From an uncultured bacterium (GTDB lineage Bacteria; Cyanobacteriota; Vampirovibrionia; Gastranaerophilales; Gastranaerophilaceae): a stretch of 64,000 bases of DNA. This document shows positions 52,446-61,157 of the stretch, one piece after another (positions within the stretch are counted from its first letter, which is position 1; each line of letters begins with the position of its first letter). The notes under the pieces are model-generated. The model saw only the letters and a program-made list of their open reading frames with translations. It had not been told where the DNA came from and did not search any database. The DNA lies in NCBI GenBank assembly GCA_902783835.1, contig CACZSN010000040.1, positions 1-64,000 of the forward strand. Reading direction: 5' to 3'. Both the position numbers and the translations under genes were made by a program.

Positions 52446-53400
52446 CATTTCTATCGGAAATGTAAAAATTAATTCAAAGGTTGTTTCCGCTCCAATGGCG
52501 GGAATTACCGACTATGTTTTGAGAAAGCTAATCAGAAAATATTCAAAAGATTGTCTTTTGACAACCGAAATGATTAGTTCGGAAGCTCTTGTTCAAAGAG
52601 AAGATTGCCATATTGTCAAAACGGATGAGGAAGAAATTCCCGTATCTTTTCAGATTTCGGGACACAAACCTCCATTGGTGGCAAAATCCGCAAAAATTCT
52701 TGCTGATAAAGCGACTATTATTGATATAAATATGGGGTGTCCCGTAAACAAAGTTATGAAAGCTACTGACGGTTGTGCATTGATGAAGTCTCCCGATGTG
52801 GCTGCAAGTTTGATTAGAGCGGTAAAAGAAGTTGTTGATTTGCCTGTTACTTGCAAATTCAGACTCGGTATTAATCAAAATTGTATAAATTTTGTCGATT
52901 TTGCCGTAAAAATGCAGGAAGCAGGTGCGGCTGCAATATGTGTACATGCGAGAACACGAGTTCAAATGTATTCCGGAGTTGCCGATTGGAAAAGGGTTTC
53001 AGCTCTACGCGGAAAAATTGATATTCCGTATTTTATAAATGGTGATATTGTTTCAGTTGAAACAGCGGAACAGGCGATGAATGATTCTTTAGCGGATGGA
53101 CTTGCAGTAGGCAGAGGACTTTTGGGCAATCCGTGGTTGCCTGCTCAAATTGATGATTATCTCAAATTTGGCAAAAAGCCCGACGAAAAATCGATTGAGG
53201 AAAAATTATCGGTTTTAAAAGAACATCTTGATGCGGAAATAGCTTTTCGAGGAGAATTAAACGGTATAAAATTCTTCAGAAAATTTTATCCTTATTACAT
53301 TAAAGGTTTGCGTGGTGCTTCCGAATTCAGAGGTCGTCTTGTGACTGAAGAAAATTATGATAAAATAATTTCTATTTTACAAGAGATTAAAAATGCCTGA
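52399..53400 (+). CDS. tRNA-dihydrouridine synthase
   Basis: This 333-aa FMN enzyme reduces uridines in the tRNA D loop. Motifs are VSAPMAGITDYVLRKL, LTTEMISSEAL, DINMGCPVNKVMKATDGCALMK (active-site Cys in GCPV/K region), CVHARTRVQMYSG and GLAVGRGLLGNPW. The start is ATG at 52399 with AAAGGTG upstream; GTG at 52393 is possible. It overlaps the TPR gene by 47 nt, an unusually long overlap, and the GIY-YIG gene by 8 nt. Confidence 0.93.
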   Translation: MIIQNTQDKEFSNLNSISIGNVKINSKVVSAPMAGITDYVLRKLIRKYSKDCLLTTEMISSEALVQREDCHIVKTDEEEIPVSFQISGHKPPLVAKSAKILADKATIIDINMGCPVNKVMKATDGCALMKSPDVAASLIRAVKEVVDLPVTCKFRLGINQNCINFVDFAVKMQEAGAAAICVHARTRVQMYSGVADWKRVSALRGKIDIPYFINGDIVSVETAEQAMNDSLADGLAVGRGLLGNPWLPAQIDDYLKFGKKPDEKSIEEKLSVLKEHLDAEIAFRGELNGIKFFRKFYPYYIKGLRGASEFRGRLVTEENYDKIISILQEIKNA

Positions 53401-53665
53401 AAAAAAGTATTATGTCTATTTACTTTTGATTGAAAACGGGAGTTATTATTGCGGATACACCGATGATGTCCAAAAAAGATTTCAAAAACACCTTTCAGGT
53501 AAAGGTGCAAAATTCACTCGAGCCCATAAACCTGTCGAAATTGCTTGGCAAAGTGAGTTTGATACTAAATCGGAAGCTTTAAAGGCGGAACATAAAATTA
53601 AAAATTTGACCCACGAACAAAAAAGATTACTTGTCGAGGGTCAATATAATTTTGCTTTAATTTAA
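53393..53665 (+). CDS. GIY-YIG nuclease family protein (UPF0213/YhbQ-like)
   Basis: This 90-aa protein is a single GIY-YIG domain: YYVYLLLIENGSYYCGYTDDVQKRFQKH, with the two Y-x-x strands, the catalytic Arg and an acidic residue later in EALKAEHKIKNLTHEQK. Stand-alone members are common and may act on nucleic acids in repair. It overlaps dus by 8 nt and ends the plus-strand series. Confidence 0.9.
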   Translation: MPEKKYYVYLLLIENGSYYCGYTDDVQKRFQKHLSGKGAKFTRAHKPVEIAWQSEFDTKSEALKAEHKIKNLTHEQKRLLVEGQYNFALI

Positions 53666-53678
53666 AATTGACGAAAAA

Positions 53679-53960
53679 TTACGGACAGAGCGATTCCCAA
53701 TCTATATCATCTTCGTCAGGTTCTCCGGGTTCTCTTATGACACAATCTTCGTCAGAAAGCATAACCATTAATGTCCAGCGAAGTTGAGTTTTGTAATTTG
53801 CACGTGCGGCTTCTTGTGTTTTTGCACAAAAAGCAAAACTCGGAATTTCTTTAATTTCAATGTAATGGTAAGGATTTCCGTTAAAATCGAGGTCAGTACC
53901 TTCGATTAACGTCCAATCCAAATTCATATAATATTCAATATCTTTTTTATCGTTACTCAT
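53679..53960 (-). CDS. HicB-like domain protein (orphan)
   Basis: This 93-aa acidic protein shows the HicB partial RNase H-like layout: YHYIEIKEIPSFAFCAKTQEAARANYKTQLRWTLMVMLSDEDCVIREPGEPDED. It corresponds to the Y-x-x-x-P-x-F, TxEEAxxN and PxP stretch of HicB antitoxins. No C-terminal DNA-binding domain is present and no HicA toxin is nearby. It is the last gene of the translation operon and overlaps the GerMN gene by 8 nt. It may be a domesticated regulator rather than an antitoxin. Confidence 0.6.
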   Translation of the reverse strand: MSNDKKDIEYYMNLDWTLIEGTDLDFNGNPYHYIEIKEIPSFAFCAKTQEAARANYKTQLRWTLMVMLSDEDCVIREPGEPDEDDIDWESLCP

Positions 53961-54609
53961 CTAATGAATTCTCTTTTAAGGGTTGAGATATGGTGAGTCC
54001 TTCTCCTCCGACAACATTTGCCTGTTTTCCGTCCAAATAGAGGTAAACAGGTTTGTTTGAGTTTGCCAAAACGGTTTTGATTAATTGTCTTAATCGTGAA
54101 TAAAGGCTGTCAGAGCCTCCGCCGTATGCAAAAGTGCTTGCCATATCAATGATTACTTTTGTGTCATAAGTTGTCACGCTGTTGAGGTGTGAATTTGCGG
54201 GAACTTCCGTGTAGACACCGTTTGCTTTTTCAGAACCGTTAGGTCCTGCAATAAGAAGTTTTACAGCATATGATAATTTATCTTCGCCTGCTTTTAACGG
54301 TCTTTTTACGGGTTTTAGGAATTGATTACCGTTTTTGTCGGTCGTAAGCATGTAAATATAAATATATTCATCTGCTATTTTTTGTTGTTGTTCGGGAACT
54401 TTTTTCTCTGGTTCTTCAACTTTTTTTTGTTCTTGTTTAGGTTGAGTTTCCGTCTCTTCTTTCGGTTTCTCAATGTCATCCGTTAAATGTTTTGTCTCAA
54501 ATCCTTTAAGTTCGGGCATTGGAAACTTGTCTGATAAAAAATTATCATAACCCCACCAGAGACCCAAGCATACTACTATGAAAATTACTAATTTTGAAAA
54601 ATTATTCAT
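53953..54609 (-). CDS. membrane-anchored GerMN domain protein
   Basis: This 218-aa protein has one N-terminal anchor (residues 6-23), a Pro/Glu/Lys-rich linker (about residues 45-78) and a GerMN domain (about 80-205): LSYAVKLLIAGPNGSEKANGVYTEVPANSHLNSV, VIIDMASTFAYGGGSDSLYSRLRQLIKTVLA. The domain occurs in spore germination GerM and in many non-sporulating bacteria, including cyanobacteria, on the outer face of the membrane. AAGGAAAC precedes the ATG. Confidence 0.83.
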   Translation of the reverse strand: MNNFSKLVIFIVVCLGLWWGYDNFLSDKFPMPELKGFETKHLTDDIEKPKEETETQPKQEQKKVEEPEKKVPEQQQKIADEYIYIYMLTTDKNGNQFLKPVKRPLKAGEDKLSYAVKLLIAGPNGSEKANGVYTEVPANSHLNSVTTYDTKVIIDMASTFAYGGGSDSLYSRLRQLIKTVLANSNKPVYLYLDGKQANVVGGEGLTISQPLKENSLDE

Positions 54610-54618
54610 AATGTTTCC

Positions 54619-55452
54619 TTATTTCTTTATAACACAATTTTTAGGAATAAGAAATACACCTTTTACATAAATCTTGTCATCTTTCATTATTATATCGGTG
54701 ATTTCCAGTTGTCCTTGGGCATCTTTAGCAAGTTCGACCGCTTGTGTAAACGGATTGAATTTGCTTAAAAATCTGTTAACATTTTTTTGCATTTGAGCGT
54801 TCAAATTGCTTTTAGAATTATTCAATACCAATTGACCGTTGATTATGTTGAAACTTGTTGTGTAAGTTACTTTTGTATCAACAATCGGAGTTACGATTTT
54901 AAAGCATATTCTTGCTTTTGAGTTTTCAGTTTTCCAAGTTAAATCACTGACTTTTGCCAATGTTATTTTTCCGAGCGGAATTCTCAAACTGTTAGGGTTT
55001 TGTTGTTCCATTCTTTTGAACATATAATTCATATCATCGTTTGTCAAAGTTGCAGAGAATGAAACGGGGATGTCGTAAGGAAATCCGATGTAGTCTTTTT
55101 TCATCAAGAATTTATTGTAAGGGCAAACACTTTTTGCCTCAAAATCCGAAATAGATATGTCGTCGACTTGGATTTTTTTAGCTTTTGCGGTAAACGATTT
55201 GAATTCACCGTTTCTCAATGCTTTTGCACTTGTCGCATCAAGGTAAAAATTAACTTTTGATTTGAGCGTGAAACGCATATATTTTTCTATAATCGCTTCA
55301 GCACCTTTTCTTTCAATAAAATCAACACCGGTAACTTTTTCAAACGCGTTACCTTTTGTCGGTGTTATTTCTTGGCAAGTGTAGCAAACCTTAGAAATAG
55401 CTTGACTTTGCAACATAATAAACACAAGTAAGAGATATGCTAATTTTTTCAT
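54619..55452 (-). CDS. DUF2993 (LmeA-like) exported protein
   Basis: This 277-aa protein has a signal peptide (MKKLAYLLLVFIMLQSQAISK) and a DUF2993 domain: beta-rich, with LKSKVNFYLDATSAKALRNGEFKSFTAKAKKIQVDDISISDFEAKS and a C-terminal ITDIIMKDDKIYVKGVFLIP. Related LmeA binds phospholipids in mycobacteria and the family is common in cyanobacteria. It overlaps truB by 4 nt (ATGA). A lipid-handling role in the periplasm is inference. Confidence 0.72.
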   Translation of the reverse strand: MKKLAYLLLVFIMLQSQAISKVCYTCQEITPTKGNAFEKVTGVDFIERKGAEAIIEKYMRFTLKSKVNFYLDATSAKALRNGEFKSFTAKAKKIQVDDISISDFEAKSVCPYNKFLMKKDYIGFPYDIPVSFSATLTNDDMNYMFKRMEQQNPNSLRIPLGKITLAKVSDLTWKTENSKARICFKIVTPIVDTKVTYTTSFNIINGQLVLNNSKSNLNAQMQKNVNRFLSKFNPFTQAVELAKDAQGQLEITDIIMKDDKIYVKGVFLIPKNCVIKK

Positions 55453-56306
55453 TGTAAAAACACTTTCTTAATTTTTATTTGATTATCGGATTTTTCTCCG
55501 TATGCAACAATTTTATTGTCAAATTTTACGAAAATATTCTGTTTTTGACATTTTGCCGTAATAGAATTTCCGTTTTTGACTTTTTCAAATTCTTCTACGT
55601 TTAAATTATAACACTCGAAAGGTAAAATGTTTTCAGGTGAAATTAAATTATTTTTAATTAATTCCGGATTTTCGATTAAATCATTCAGATTAATGCTGTT
55701 TTCAACGCTCATTCCGCCTGATTTTGTTCTTGTTAAACCTGCCATAATTCCGCCGACATTCAGGTTTTGTCCTAAGTCATTAATTATTGAACGAATATAT
55801 GTTCCTTTTGAACAATTAATTTTTAATTGTCCTGTTTGGGTTTCATAGTCGAAGTTTTCGAGAGAAATTTTGTTAACTGTTATTGTTCGCTCGGGAATTT
55901 CAGAAGTCTCTCCTTCTCGTGCAATCTCATATAACTTTCTTCCGCCGACTTTGACAGCACTGTAAATGGGCGGTTTTTGCTTTATTTCGCCTTCAAAATT
56001 TTTTAATTCATTTTTTATATCATTTTCGGAAACTTTTTTATCGAAATACTTTTCAAGTTCTGTTTCTGTATCATAAGATTTTGAAATAAAACCTAATTGG
56101 AAAGTTGCAAGGTACTCTTTTTCGTTCGACAAAAAATCAAGCAGTCTTGTCGCTCCTAAAATAGCAACAGGCAAAACACCTTCTGCTAAAGGATCTAAAG
56201 TCCCGGCATGACCGATTTTTTTTATATGCAAAACTTTCCGTAAACGACTTATAACGTCATGAGAAGTTATTCCTGCCGGTTTATAAACATTCAAAAAGCC
56301 GAACAC
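55449..56306 (-). CDS. truB: tRNA pseudouridine(55) synthase
   Basis: TruB (285 aa) makes pseudouridine 55 in the T loop of tRNA. Motifs are GFLNVYKPAGITSHDVISRLRKVL, KIGHAGTLDPLAEGVLPVAIGxATR-like with the catalytic Asp in TLDPLA (about residues 36-41), QKPPIYSAVKVGGRKLYEIAREG and CSKGTYIRSIINDLG. It starts 2 nt after rbfA on the minus strand. Confidence 0.96.
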   Translation of the reverse strand: MFGFLNVYKPAGITSHDVISRLRKVLHIKKIGHAGTLDPLAEGVLPVAILGATRLLDFLSNEKEYLATFQLGFISKSYDTETELEKYFDKKVSENDIKNELKNFEGEIKQKPPIYSAVKVGGRKLYEIAREGETSEIPERTITVNKISLENFDYETQTGQLKINCSKGTYIRSIINDLGQNLNVGGIMAGLTRTKSGGMSVENSINLNDLIENPELIKNNLISPENILPFECYNLNVEEFEKVKNGNSITAKCQKQNIFVKFDNKIVAYGEKSDNQIKIKKVFLQ

Positions 56307-56308
56307 GA

Positions 56309-56662
56309 CTACACTTCACCTTTTGAAATTTTGTTAATAAGTTCTGTTACTCTTGAGCCGCGTTCAATAGAATTATCCAAAATGAACTTCAATTCAGGAG
56401 TTAAACGCAATCTGATTCTTCTGCCGACTTCATATCTGATTTTCGGAGCATCATCTTCGATTGCCGCAATCGTTTGTTCTTTAACGTTATCAGGTGCAAA
56501 GACCGAATAATAAACTTTAGCATAAGAGTTGTCGTGTGCAAGTTCTAAGTCTGTTATTGACACAACTCCTCCAATACGGGCATCATTCAATTTCTTTTGA
56601 ATAATGTCTGCGATTTCTTTCATTAAAGTTTTTCTGATTTTTTCGTTTCTGAATGCAGGCAT
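56309..56662 (-). CDS. rbfA: ribosome-binding factor A
   Basis: RbfA (117 aa) is a KH-type factor for late 30S subunit maturation. It reads RNEKIRKTLMKEIADIIQKKLNDARIGGVVSITDLELAHDNSYAKVYYSVF and later RLTPELKFILDNSIERGSRVTELI, typical of the family. AGAGGAA precedes the ATG. It lies between infB and truB, the classic order. Confidence 0.96.
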   Translation of the reverse strand: MPAFRNEKIRKTLMKEIADIIQKKLNDARIGGVVSITDLELAHDNSYAKVYYSVFAPDNVKEQTIAAIEDDAPKIRYEVGRRIRLRLTPELKFILDNSIERGSRVTELINKISKGEV

Positions 56663-56671
56663 GATTTCCTC

Positions 56672-59314
56672 TTATACAAGTTCTTGTCTTTCAACTAATT
56701 CAACCGTCGTAACTTTAATGATATCACCGACTTCGAGGTTATTAAATTTGGCAAATGAAATACCGCATTCAAAACCTTGGTTGACTTCTTTAACGTCATC
56801 TTTGAAACGTTTGAGCTGGTCGATTGAGCCTTTGAAAATTTCTTGTCCGTTTCTCATAACAATCGCCATTTTGTTTCTTGCGACTTTACCTTCGGTTACA
56901 TAGCAACCTGCAATCTTCGTCGTTTTGCCGACAGTAAAGATTTGACGAACTTCGGCTTTACCGATTTCAACAATTTTTTCTTCAGGTTGTAACAAGTGCA
57001 ACATTGTTTTTTCAAGGTCTTCAAGGATTTGGTAAATAATATCAAATTTCTTGATTGTTACATTATATTTTTCTGCTGCGGCAAGAGCATTTGCGTCTTC
57101 TTTTACCGTAAAGCCTAAAATCATCGCTTTACCTGCACTTGCGAGCATAACATCAGCTTCTGAAATATCACCGACACCGACGTGAATGATTTTCGTAACG
57201 ATTTCTTTTGATTCCATTTGGTTAATGGATTGAGCAACCGCTTCAGCCGCACCGTGTGTATTTGCTTTGATGATGAGGTTGAGGTGTTGAATATTGTCAT
57301 CTTCCCCGATGGCATCATTTCTGACGTGAGCGGGCATCGTTGCTTCAAGTCTTGATGTACGTTCTTTTTCTTTACGTTCGGCGATAATTTGGTGCATAAT
57401 TTTTTCGTTATCAACAGCTTCAAATCTGTCACCTGATTGAGGAACTTCTGAAAGACCCAAAATTTCAACAGGAGTTGAAGGACCTGCTTTTTTAATTCTT
57501 TCTCCGTTGTCGGCAATCAATGCACGAACTTTTCCGCCAACATTACCTACAACAAAGCAATCGCCCGTGTGTAATGTTCCGTTTTGAACCAATAATGTGG
57601 CAACAGGGCCTTTTCCTTTATCAAGGTTTGCTTCGATGATTACACCAGTCGCTTTTGCTGACGGATTAGCTTTATATCCGTTAACTTCCGCCAACAACAA
57701 GATGTATTCGAGCAAATCTTCGATACCTGTTTTTTGTAAAGCACTTACTTTAATGCAAGCGGTATCTCCGCCCCATTCTTCAGGTACAAGACCGTGTTCG
57801 GTCAATTGTTGTAATATTCTGTCAGGGTTTGCTTCGGGCTTATCGCATTTGTTAACGGCAACTACGATAGGAACTTCCGCTGCTCTTGCGTGATTAATAG
57901 CTTCAATCGTTTGAGGCATAATACCGTCGTCCGCTGCTACAACCAAGATTGCAATATCAGTAGCTTGTGCACCTCTCGCTCTCATAGCCGTGAAAGCTTC
58001 GTGACCCGGGGTATCAACAAATACAATCTTTTTGCCGTTGTGGTGTACAGTGTAAGCACCGATAGATTGTGTAATACCACCGACTTCTGTTGATGTGATT
58101 TTTTGTCCTGTTTGTCTGATTGAATCCAAAAGGGTTGTTTTACCGTGGTCAACGTGACCCAAAATACTAACAACAGGTGCTCTCGGCTTCAATAATGATT
58201 CATCAACATCATTGAGTTCTTTTAATTTTTCTTCTTTTTGAAGTTCTTCTTCGATATATGCTTCTAAATCTTCTTCTTGAACTTCAATGTCAAAATTAGC
58301 ACAAACTTTCTTTTGTGTATCTATGTCGATAACTTGGTTTACAGTTGCCAAAATACCGTTCATCATAAGGAATTTTACAACTTCTGCAGAAGATTTGTTG
58401 ATTTTTTCGGCAAGTTCACCAACTGTCATAACAGAATTAATTACAACAGATTTAACTTCTTTTTGAACTTCTTCGACACGTTCTTTTTTTCTGTGTTTTT
58501 GAGCCATAGCTTTTTCAAGACTGATAAGCTCTTGTTGTTCTTCTTTTGACTTATAATCTTTTTCTTTTTTATTTACGTCTTTACGTTTTGAAAATCCGGG
58601 TTTATTTTCGTAAATATCTTGAGAAATAAAATGTCTTTTAACGGGTTCGCGTCTATCACCGGTGTTTGCGGGACGTTGCGGTCTTTCTCCGTTATTTCCT
58701 TCCTGTTTTCTGAACGGTCTGTCTCCTTTGTTAAAAGGTCTTCTTTCGCCTTGTTGTCTTTGTTGTTGATTTTGACGGGCAAGAGCCTTTTTCTTTTCAA
58801 TCTCCGCTCTTTCTTGTTCTCTTTTTTTACGGTTATTTTCCGCTTGAATTTCAGCACGACGTTTTTGGCTGTTTTGGTTGTTATATTCAAGCAAGGAACG
58901 AATACTTGTTCCTGAAGGGGCAATCATAGTGTTTTTATTTTCTTCAACCTTTTTTTCCGGAACTTTATGTTCTGTTTTAGGTGATTCTTCCGCTTTTACT
59001 TCGGATTTTTTCGGATGGACGACCGGTTTCTTTTCCTCTTGTTTTTCAGCAGGTTTTATTTCCTCAACAGTGACTTGTTGTTTTGTTTCGTCTTTTGAGG
59101 TTTTAACTTTTTTTACAATAAAAGCTTTCGGCTTTTTCGGTGCTGTATTTGCCGGTTTTTTTATTGTTTCTTTAAATCTCTCAAATTGAGAGAGTGTTAA
59201 TGTACTTGAATGAGACTTTACCTTGACGCCGATTTTGGTTTCAAGTTGCTCAATCATTTCTTTGTTCGTTAAGCCAAGTTCTTTGGCTGCATCATATACT
59301 CTTATATTGTCCAT
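56672..59314 (-). CDS. infB: translation initiation factor IF-2
   Basis: IF-2 (880 aa) places formyl-methionyl-tRNA on the 30S subunit. The N terminus MDNIRVYDAAKELGLTNKEMIEQLE is an IF2-N domain. A long Lys/Glu/Pro-rich linker (about residues 60-280) and a second IF2-N (VGELAEKINKSSAEVVKFLMMNGI) follow. The G domain has GHVDHGKTTLLDSIR, VDTPGHEAFTAMRARGA and VNKCDKP, and three C-terminal domains follow. It lies 41 nt after ylxR in a conserved operon. Confidence 0.98.
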   Translation of the reverse strand: MDNIRVYDAAKELGLTNKEMIEQLETKIGVKVKSHSSTLTLSQFERFKETIKKPANTAPKKPKAFIVKKVKTSKDETKQQVTVEEIKPAEKQEEKKPVVHPKKSEVKAEESPKTEHKVPEKKVEENKNTMIAPSGTSIRSLLEYNNQNSQKRRAEIQAENNRKKREQERAEIEKKKALARQNQQQRQQGERRPFNKGDRPFRKQEGNNGERPQRPANTGDRREPVKRHFISQDIYENKPGFSKRKDVNKKEKDYKSKEEQQELISLEKAMAQKHRKKERVEEVQKEVKSVVINSVMTVGELAEKINKSSAEVVKFLMMNGILATVNQVIDIDTQKKVCANFDIEVQEEDLEAYIEEELQKEEKLKELNDVDESLLKPRAPVVSILGHVDHGKTTLLDSIRQTGQKITSTEVGGITQSIGAYTVHHNGKKIVFVDTPGHEAFTAMRARGAQATDIAILVVAADDGIMPQTIEAINHARAAEVPIVVAVNKCDKPEANPDRILQQLTEHGLVPEEWGGDTACIKVSALQKTGIEDLLEYILLLAEVNGYKANPSAKATGVIIEANLDKGKGPVATLLVQNGTLHTGDCFVVGNVGGKVRALIADNGERIKKAGPSTPVEILGLSEVPQSGDRFEAVDNEKIMHQIIAERKEKERTSRLEATMPAHVRNDAIGEDDNIQHLNLIIKANTHGAAEAVAQSINQMESKEIVTKIIHVGVGDISEADVMLASAGKAMILGFTVKEDANALAAAEKYNVTIKKFDIIYQILEDLEKTMLHLLQPEEKIVEIGKAEVRQIFTVGKTTKIAGCYVTEGKVARNKMAIVMRNGQEIFKGSIDQLKRFKDDVKEVNQGFECGISFAKFNNLEVGDIIKVTTVELVERQELV

Positions 59315-59355
59315 TTATTTCTCACTTTAATTGCCTAATATAGTTGTAACACAAT

Positions 59356-59622
59356 CTATTTGTGAAGTAAAACTATAATTTTATTTTTGAGTTCAACATC
59401 GACTCTTTTTTTTAGAATTTTTGATATTTTATCTTTCTTAAATGCAGTGTTTATGCACTTTTCATCCTTGCATATGTAACAAGAACGACCGTAAATATTG
59501 GTTAACGGATTTATAAAAATTTCTCCTGTTTTGCTTTCTGCGGTGATTTTTATAAATTCTTTTTTTTCTTTGTATTCACCGCAACCTATACATTTTCTCA
59601 AGAATTTTCTTTCGTCAGTCAT
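59356..59622 (-). CDS. ylxR: YlxR family RNA-binding protein
   Basis: This 88-aa protein has the YlxR fold: RKCIGCGEYKEKKEFIKI, NIYGRSCYICKDEKCINTAFKKDKISKILKK. It usually lies between nusA and infB, as a nucleic-acid-binding or RNase P-associated factor. Here the gene upstream is a PurD-like ATP-grasp and not nusA. The ATG at 59622 has GAGGTC upstream; a GTG at 59634 is in frame but overlaps it. Its start overlaps the end of the ATP-grasp gene by 8 nt. Confidence 0.9.
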   Translation of the reverse strand: MTDERKFLRKCIGCGEYKEKKEFIKITAESKTGEIFINPLTNIYGRSCYICKDEKCINTAFKKDKISKILKKRVDVELKNKIIVLLHK

Positions 59623-60757
59623 TTTTGACCTCACAATTCGTATTTGTCAAGAAATCTATATTTTCCGACAAATTTTCTCTTGCTCGTGAAATTGTTTTTG
59701 CACTTTCTGTCAAAATTACGTTTGAATTGCTTGTATAAGCTATGTTTAGTGAATCATCATCAATTTTATCTTCGTCAATTTTTTCCGCTGTAATTTTAGA
59801 AACTGTTGTTTTGTTGTAAAATCTGATAAATTTATACTCATCAGAGAGAGAACCGCTTGCGGAAGACAGAAATAAATCGTACAAATCCTCGTCAATTAAC
59901 GGCAAAATTGTTTGCAGGTGCATTTGTTTGAAGAACGGATTGTATTCAATTACGTTGTAATTTTCACCGTCCACAAATAAGTCGATCCCTATAATTCCGC
60001 AATATGGGCTGTATCTTTCCGCAATATCGTCAATTACGGGATATATTGCTTCTTTTAAAATTTTCATCTCAAGTGTGTCGGAAATATAATAATCCGGTGC
60101 ATAAACGCTTTCGGGGTATGCAAAGTTTTTCTCATCGCTTGCACAAGTTCCAATCGGAAGTGCTGTGTATCCGTCTGTTATGAAGTACATCGAGACTTCT
60201 TTTGCATCAATGTAATCTTCAATAATGACCTTGTTTTCTGGAAAAGTAAAAGCGTGTTCTATTGCTGATTTTGCCTTAGAAAATGTTGCCGCAAAGGTCG
60301 GTCTTTCACCCAAAATGTGAGTGTCATTTTTAATAACAAGTGCTTTTCTGAATGTCGATGCGTATTCTACCGCCTGATTTTCTTTTTCAAAAATTCCAAA
60401 TTTCATCGTCGGAATTTTCAAACGATACATCATTTTTTTGGCAGATGATTTATATAGCGAAATTAAGGCTGAATCTGCATTAGGGGCAAAAATTAATCTT
60501 CTTGCGTCAGTGAAAACTTCGCCAATGTTATTTTGAATTGCGTTAATTGAAGTTACAATTGTCAAAGATATTTCGTTTGCAATTGAAAAATCAAGTAATT
60601 CTTCAACGTCATTTTCCGAAATATCCGTACACTGAGCAAATTTTGCGATTTTTTCATTTCCCGGTGCAACGAAAACCAAATCAACGTTTTCGCTTTTACT
60701 CATCATTTTTGCTATTGAATAAGCATTTGCATCTGAACCTACGATTAAAATATTCAT
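59615..60757 (-). CDS. PurD-like ATP-grasp protein, diverged
   Basis: This 380-aa protein follows the layout of phosphoribosylamine-glycine ligase: N-terminal Rossmann part MNILIVGSDANAYSIAKMMSKS, DFSIANEISLTIVTS, SSAKKMMYRLKIPT, VIEDYIDAKEVSMYFITDG and an ATP-grasp end GIIGIDLFVDGENYNVIEYNPFF. Canonical PurD has N-A-R-F-G-D-P-E-T-Q at that last point; here it reads NPFFKQMHLQT, so the catalytic metal-binding part is altered. It is also shorter than PurD. It could be a diverged GARS or a different ATP-grasp ligase. Its ATG is 6 nt after a TATAAT. Confidence 0.68.
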   Translation of the reverse strand: MNILIVGSDANAYSIAKMMSKSENVDLVFVAPGNEKIAKFAQCTDISENDVEELLDFSIANEISLTIVTSINAIQNNIGEVFTDARRLIFAPNADSALISLYKSSAKKMMYRLKIPTMKFGIFEKENQAVEYASTFRKALVIKNDTHILGERPTFAATFSKAKSAIEHAFTFPENKVIIEDYIDAKEVSMYFITDGYTALPIGTCASDEKNFAYPESVYAPDYYISDTLEMKILKEAIYPVIDDIAERYSPYCGIIGIDLFVDGENYNVIEYNPFFKQMHLQTILPLIDEDLYDLFLSSASGSLSDEYKFIRFYNKTTVSKITAEKIDEDKIDDDSLNIAYTSNSNVILTESAKTISRARENLSENIDFLTNTNCEVKND

Positions 60758-60763
60758 AGGTTA

Positions 60764-60769
60764 ATTATA
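60764..60769 (-). promoter_or_regulatory. TATAAT -10 before the PurD-like gene, leaderless geometry
   Basis: Minus strand TATAAT, 6 nt (TAACCT), then ATG at 60757. It lies in the 34-nt gap after aroH, so it would be an internal promoter of the operon. No clear -35. Confidence 0.5.
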
Positions 60770-60791
60770 CTACGAAAAAAATAAAATAAAA

Positions 60792-61157
60792 CTACCTCAA
60801 TTTTAAGTCAGGACGTAGCTTTTCGGCATTCCTTAAATAAACGTGTTTTATTTCTTTTTGAGTTTTTTCGGAATTTGTCACAACCAAAACTCGGATACAT
60901 TTTTTCAATCCGCCTTCGAATTCAAATTCTCTGTAAACCATTAACGGTACTGTATTCCAGCCTAATTCCGTTCGTGCGAATTTGGCGGGGGTAGAGCTTT
61001 TTAAATCCTCTGTCACGGTAAATTCCGCAAACGCAAAATCGTCCGTGTTCAACTCATTGAGTTCGACAATTTTTGTGAGCATTTCAACCGTAGCAGCCTT
61101 AATCTCTTCAATAGTGTCGTTTTCTACCGTGATTGCACCACGAATTGCTCTTATCAT
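60792..61157 (-). CDS. aroH: chorismate mutase, AroH type
   Basis: This 121-aa enzyme converts chorismate to prephenate for Phe and Tyr synthesis. It has the AroH-type sequence MIRAIRGAITVENDTIEEIKAATVEMLTKIVELN, with the active-site Arg near the N terminus, and EFTVTEDLKSSTPAKFARTELGWNTVPLM, HVYLRNAEKLRPDL. It overlaps the fmt end by 4 nt (ATGA). Its presence in a translation operon is unusual but the reading is clear. Confidence 0.94.
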   Translation of the reverse strand: MIRAIRGAITVENDTIEEIKAATVEMLTKIVELNELNTDDFAFAEFTVTEDLKSSTPAKFARTELGWNTVPLMVYREFEFEGGLKKCIRVLVVTNSEKTQKEIKHVYLRNAEKLRPDLKLR

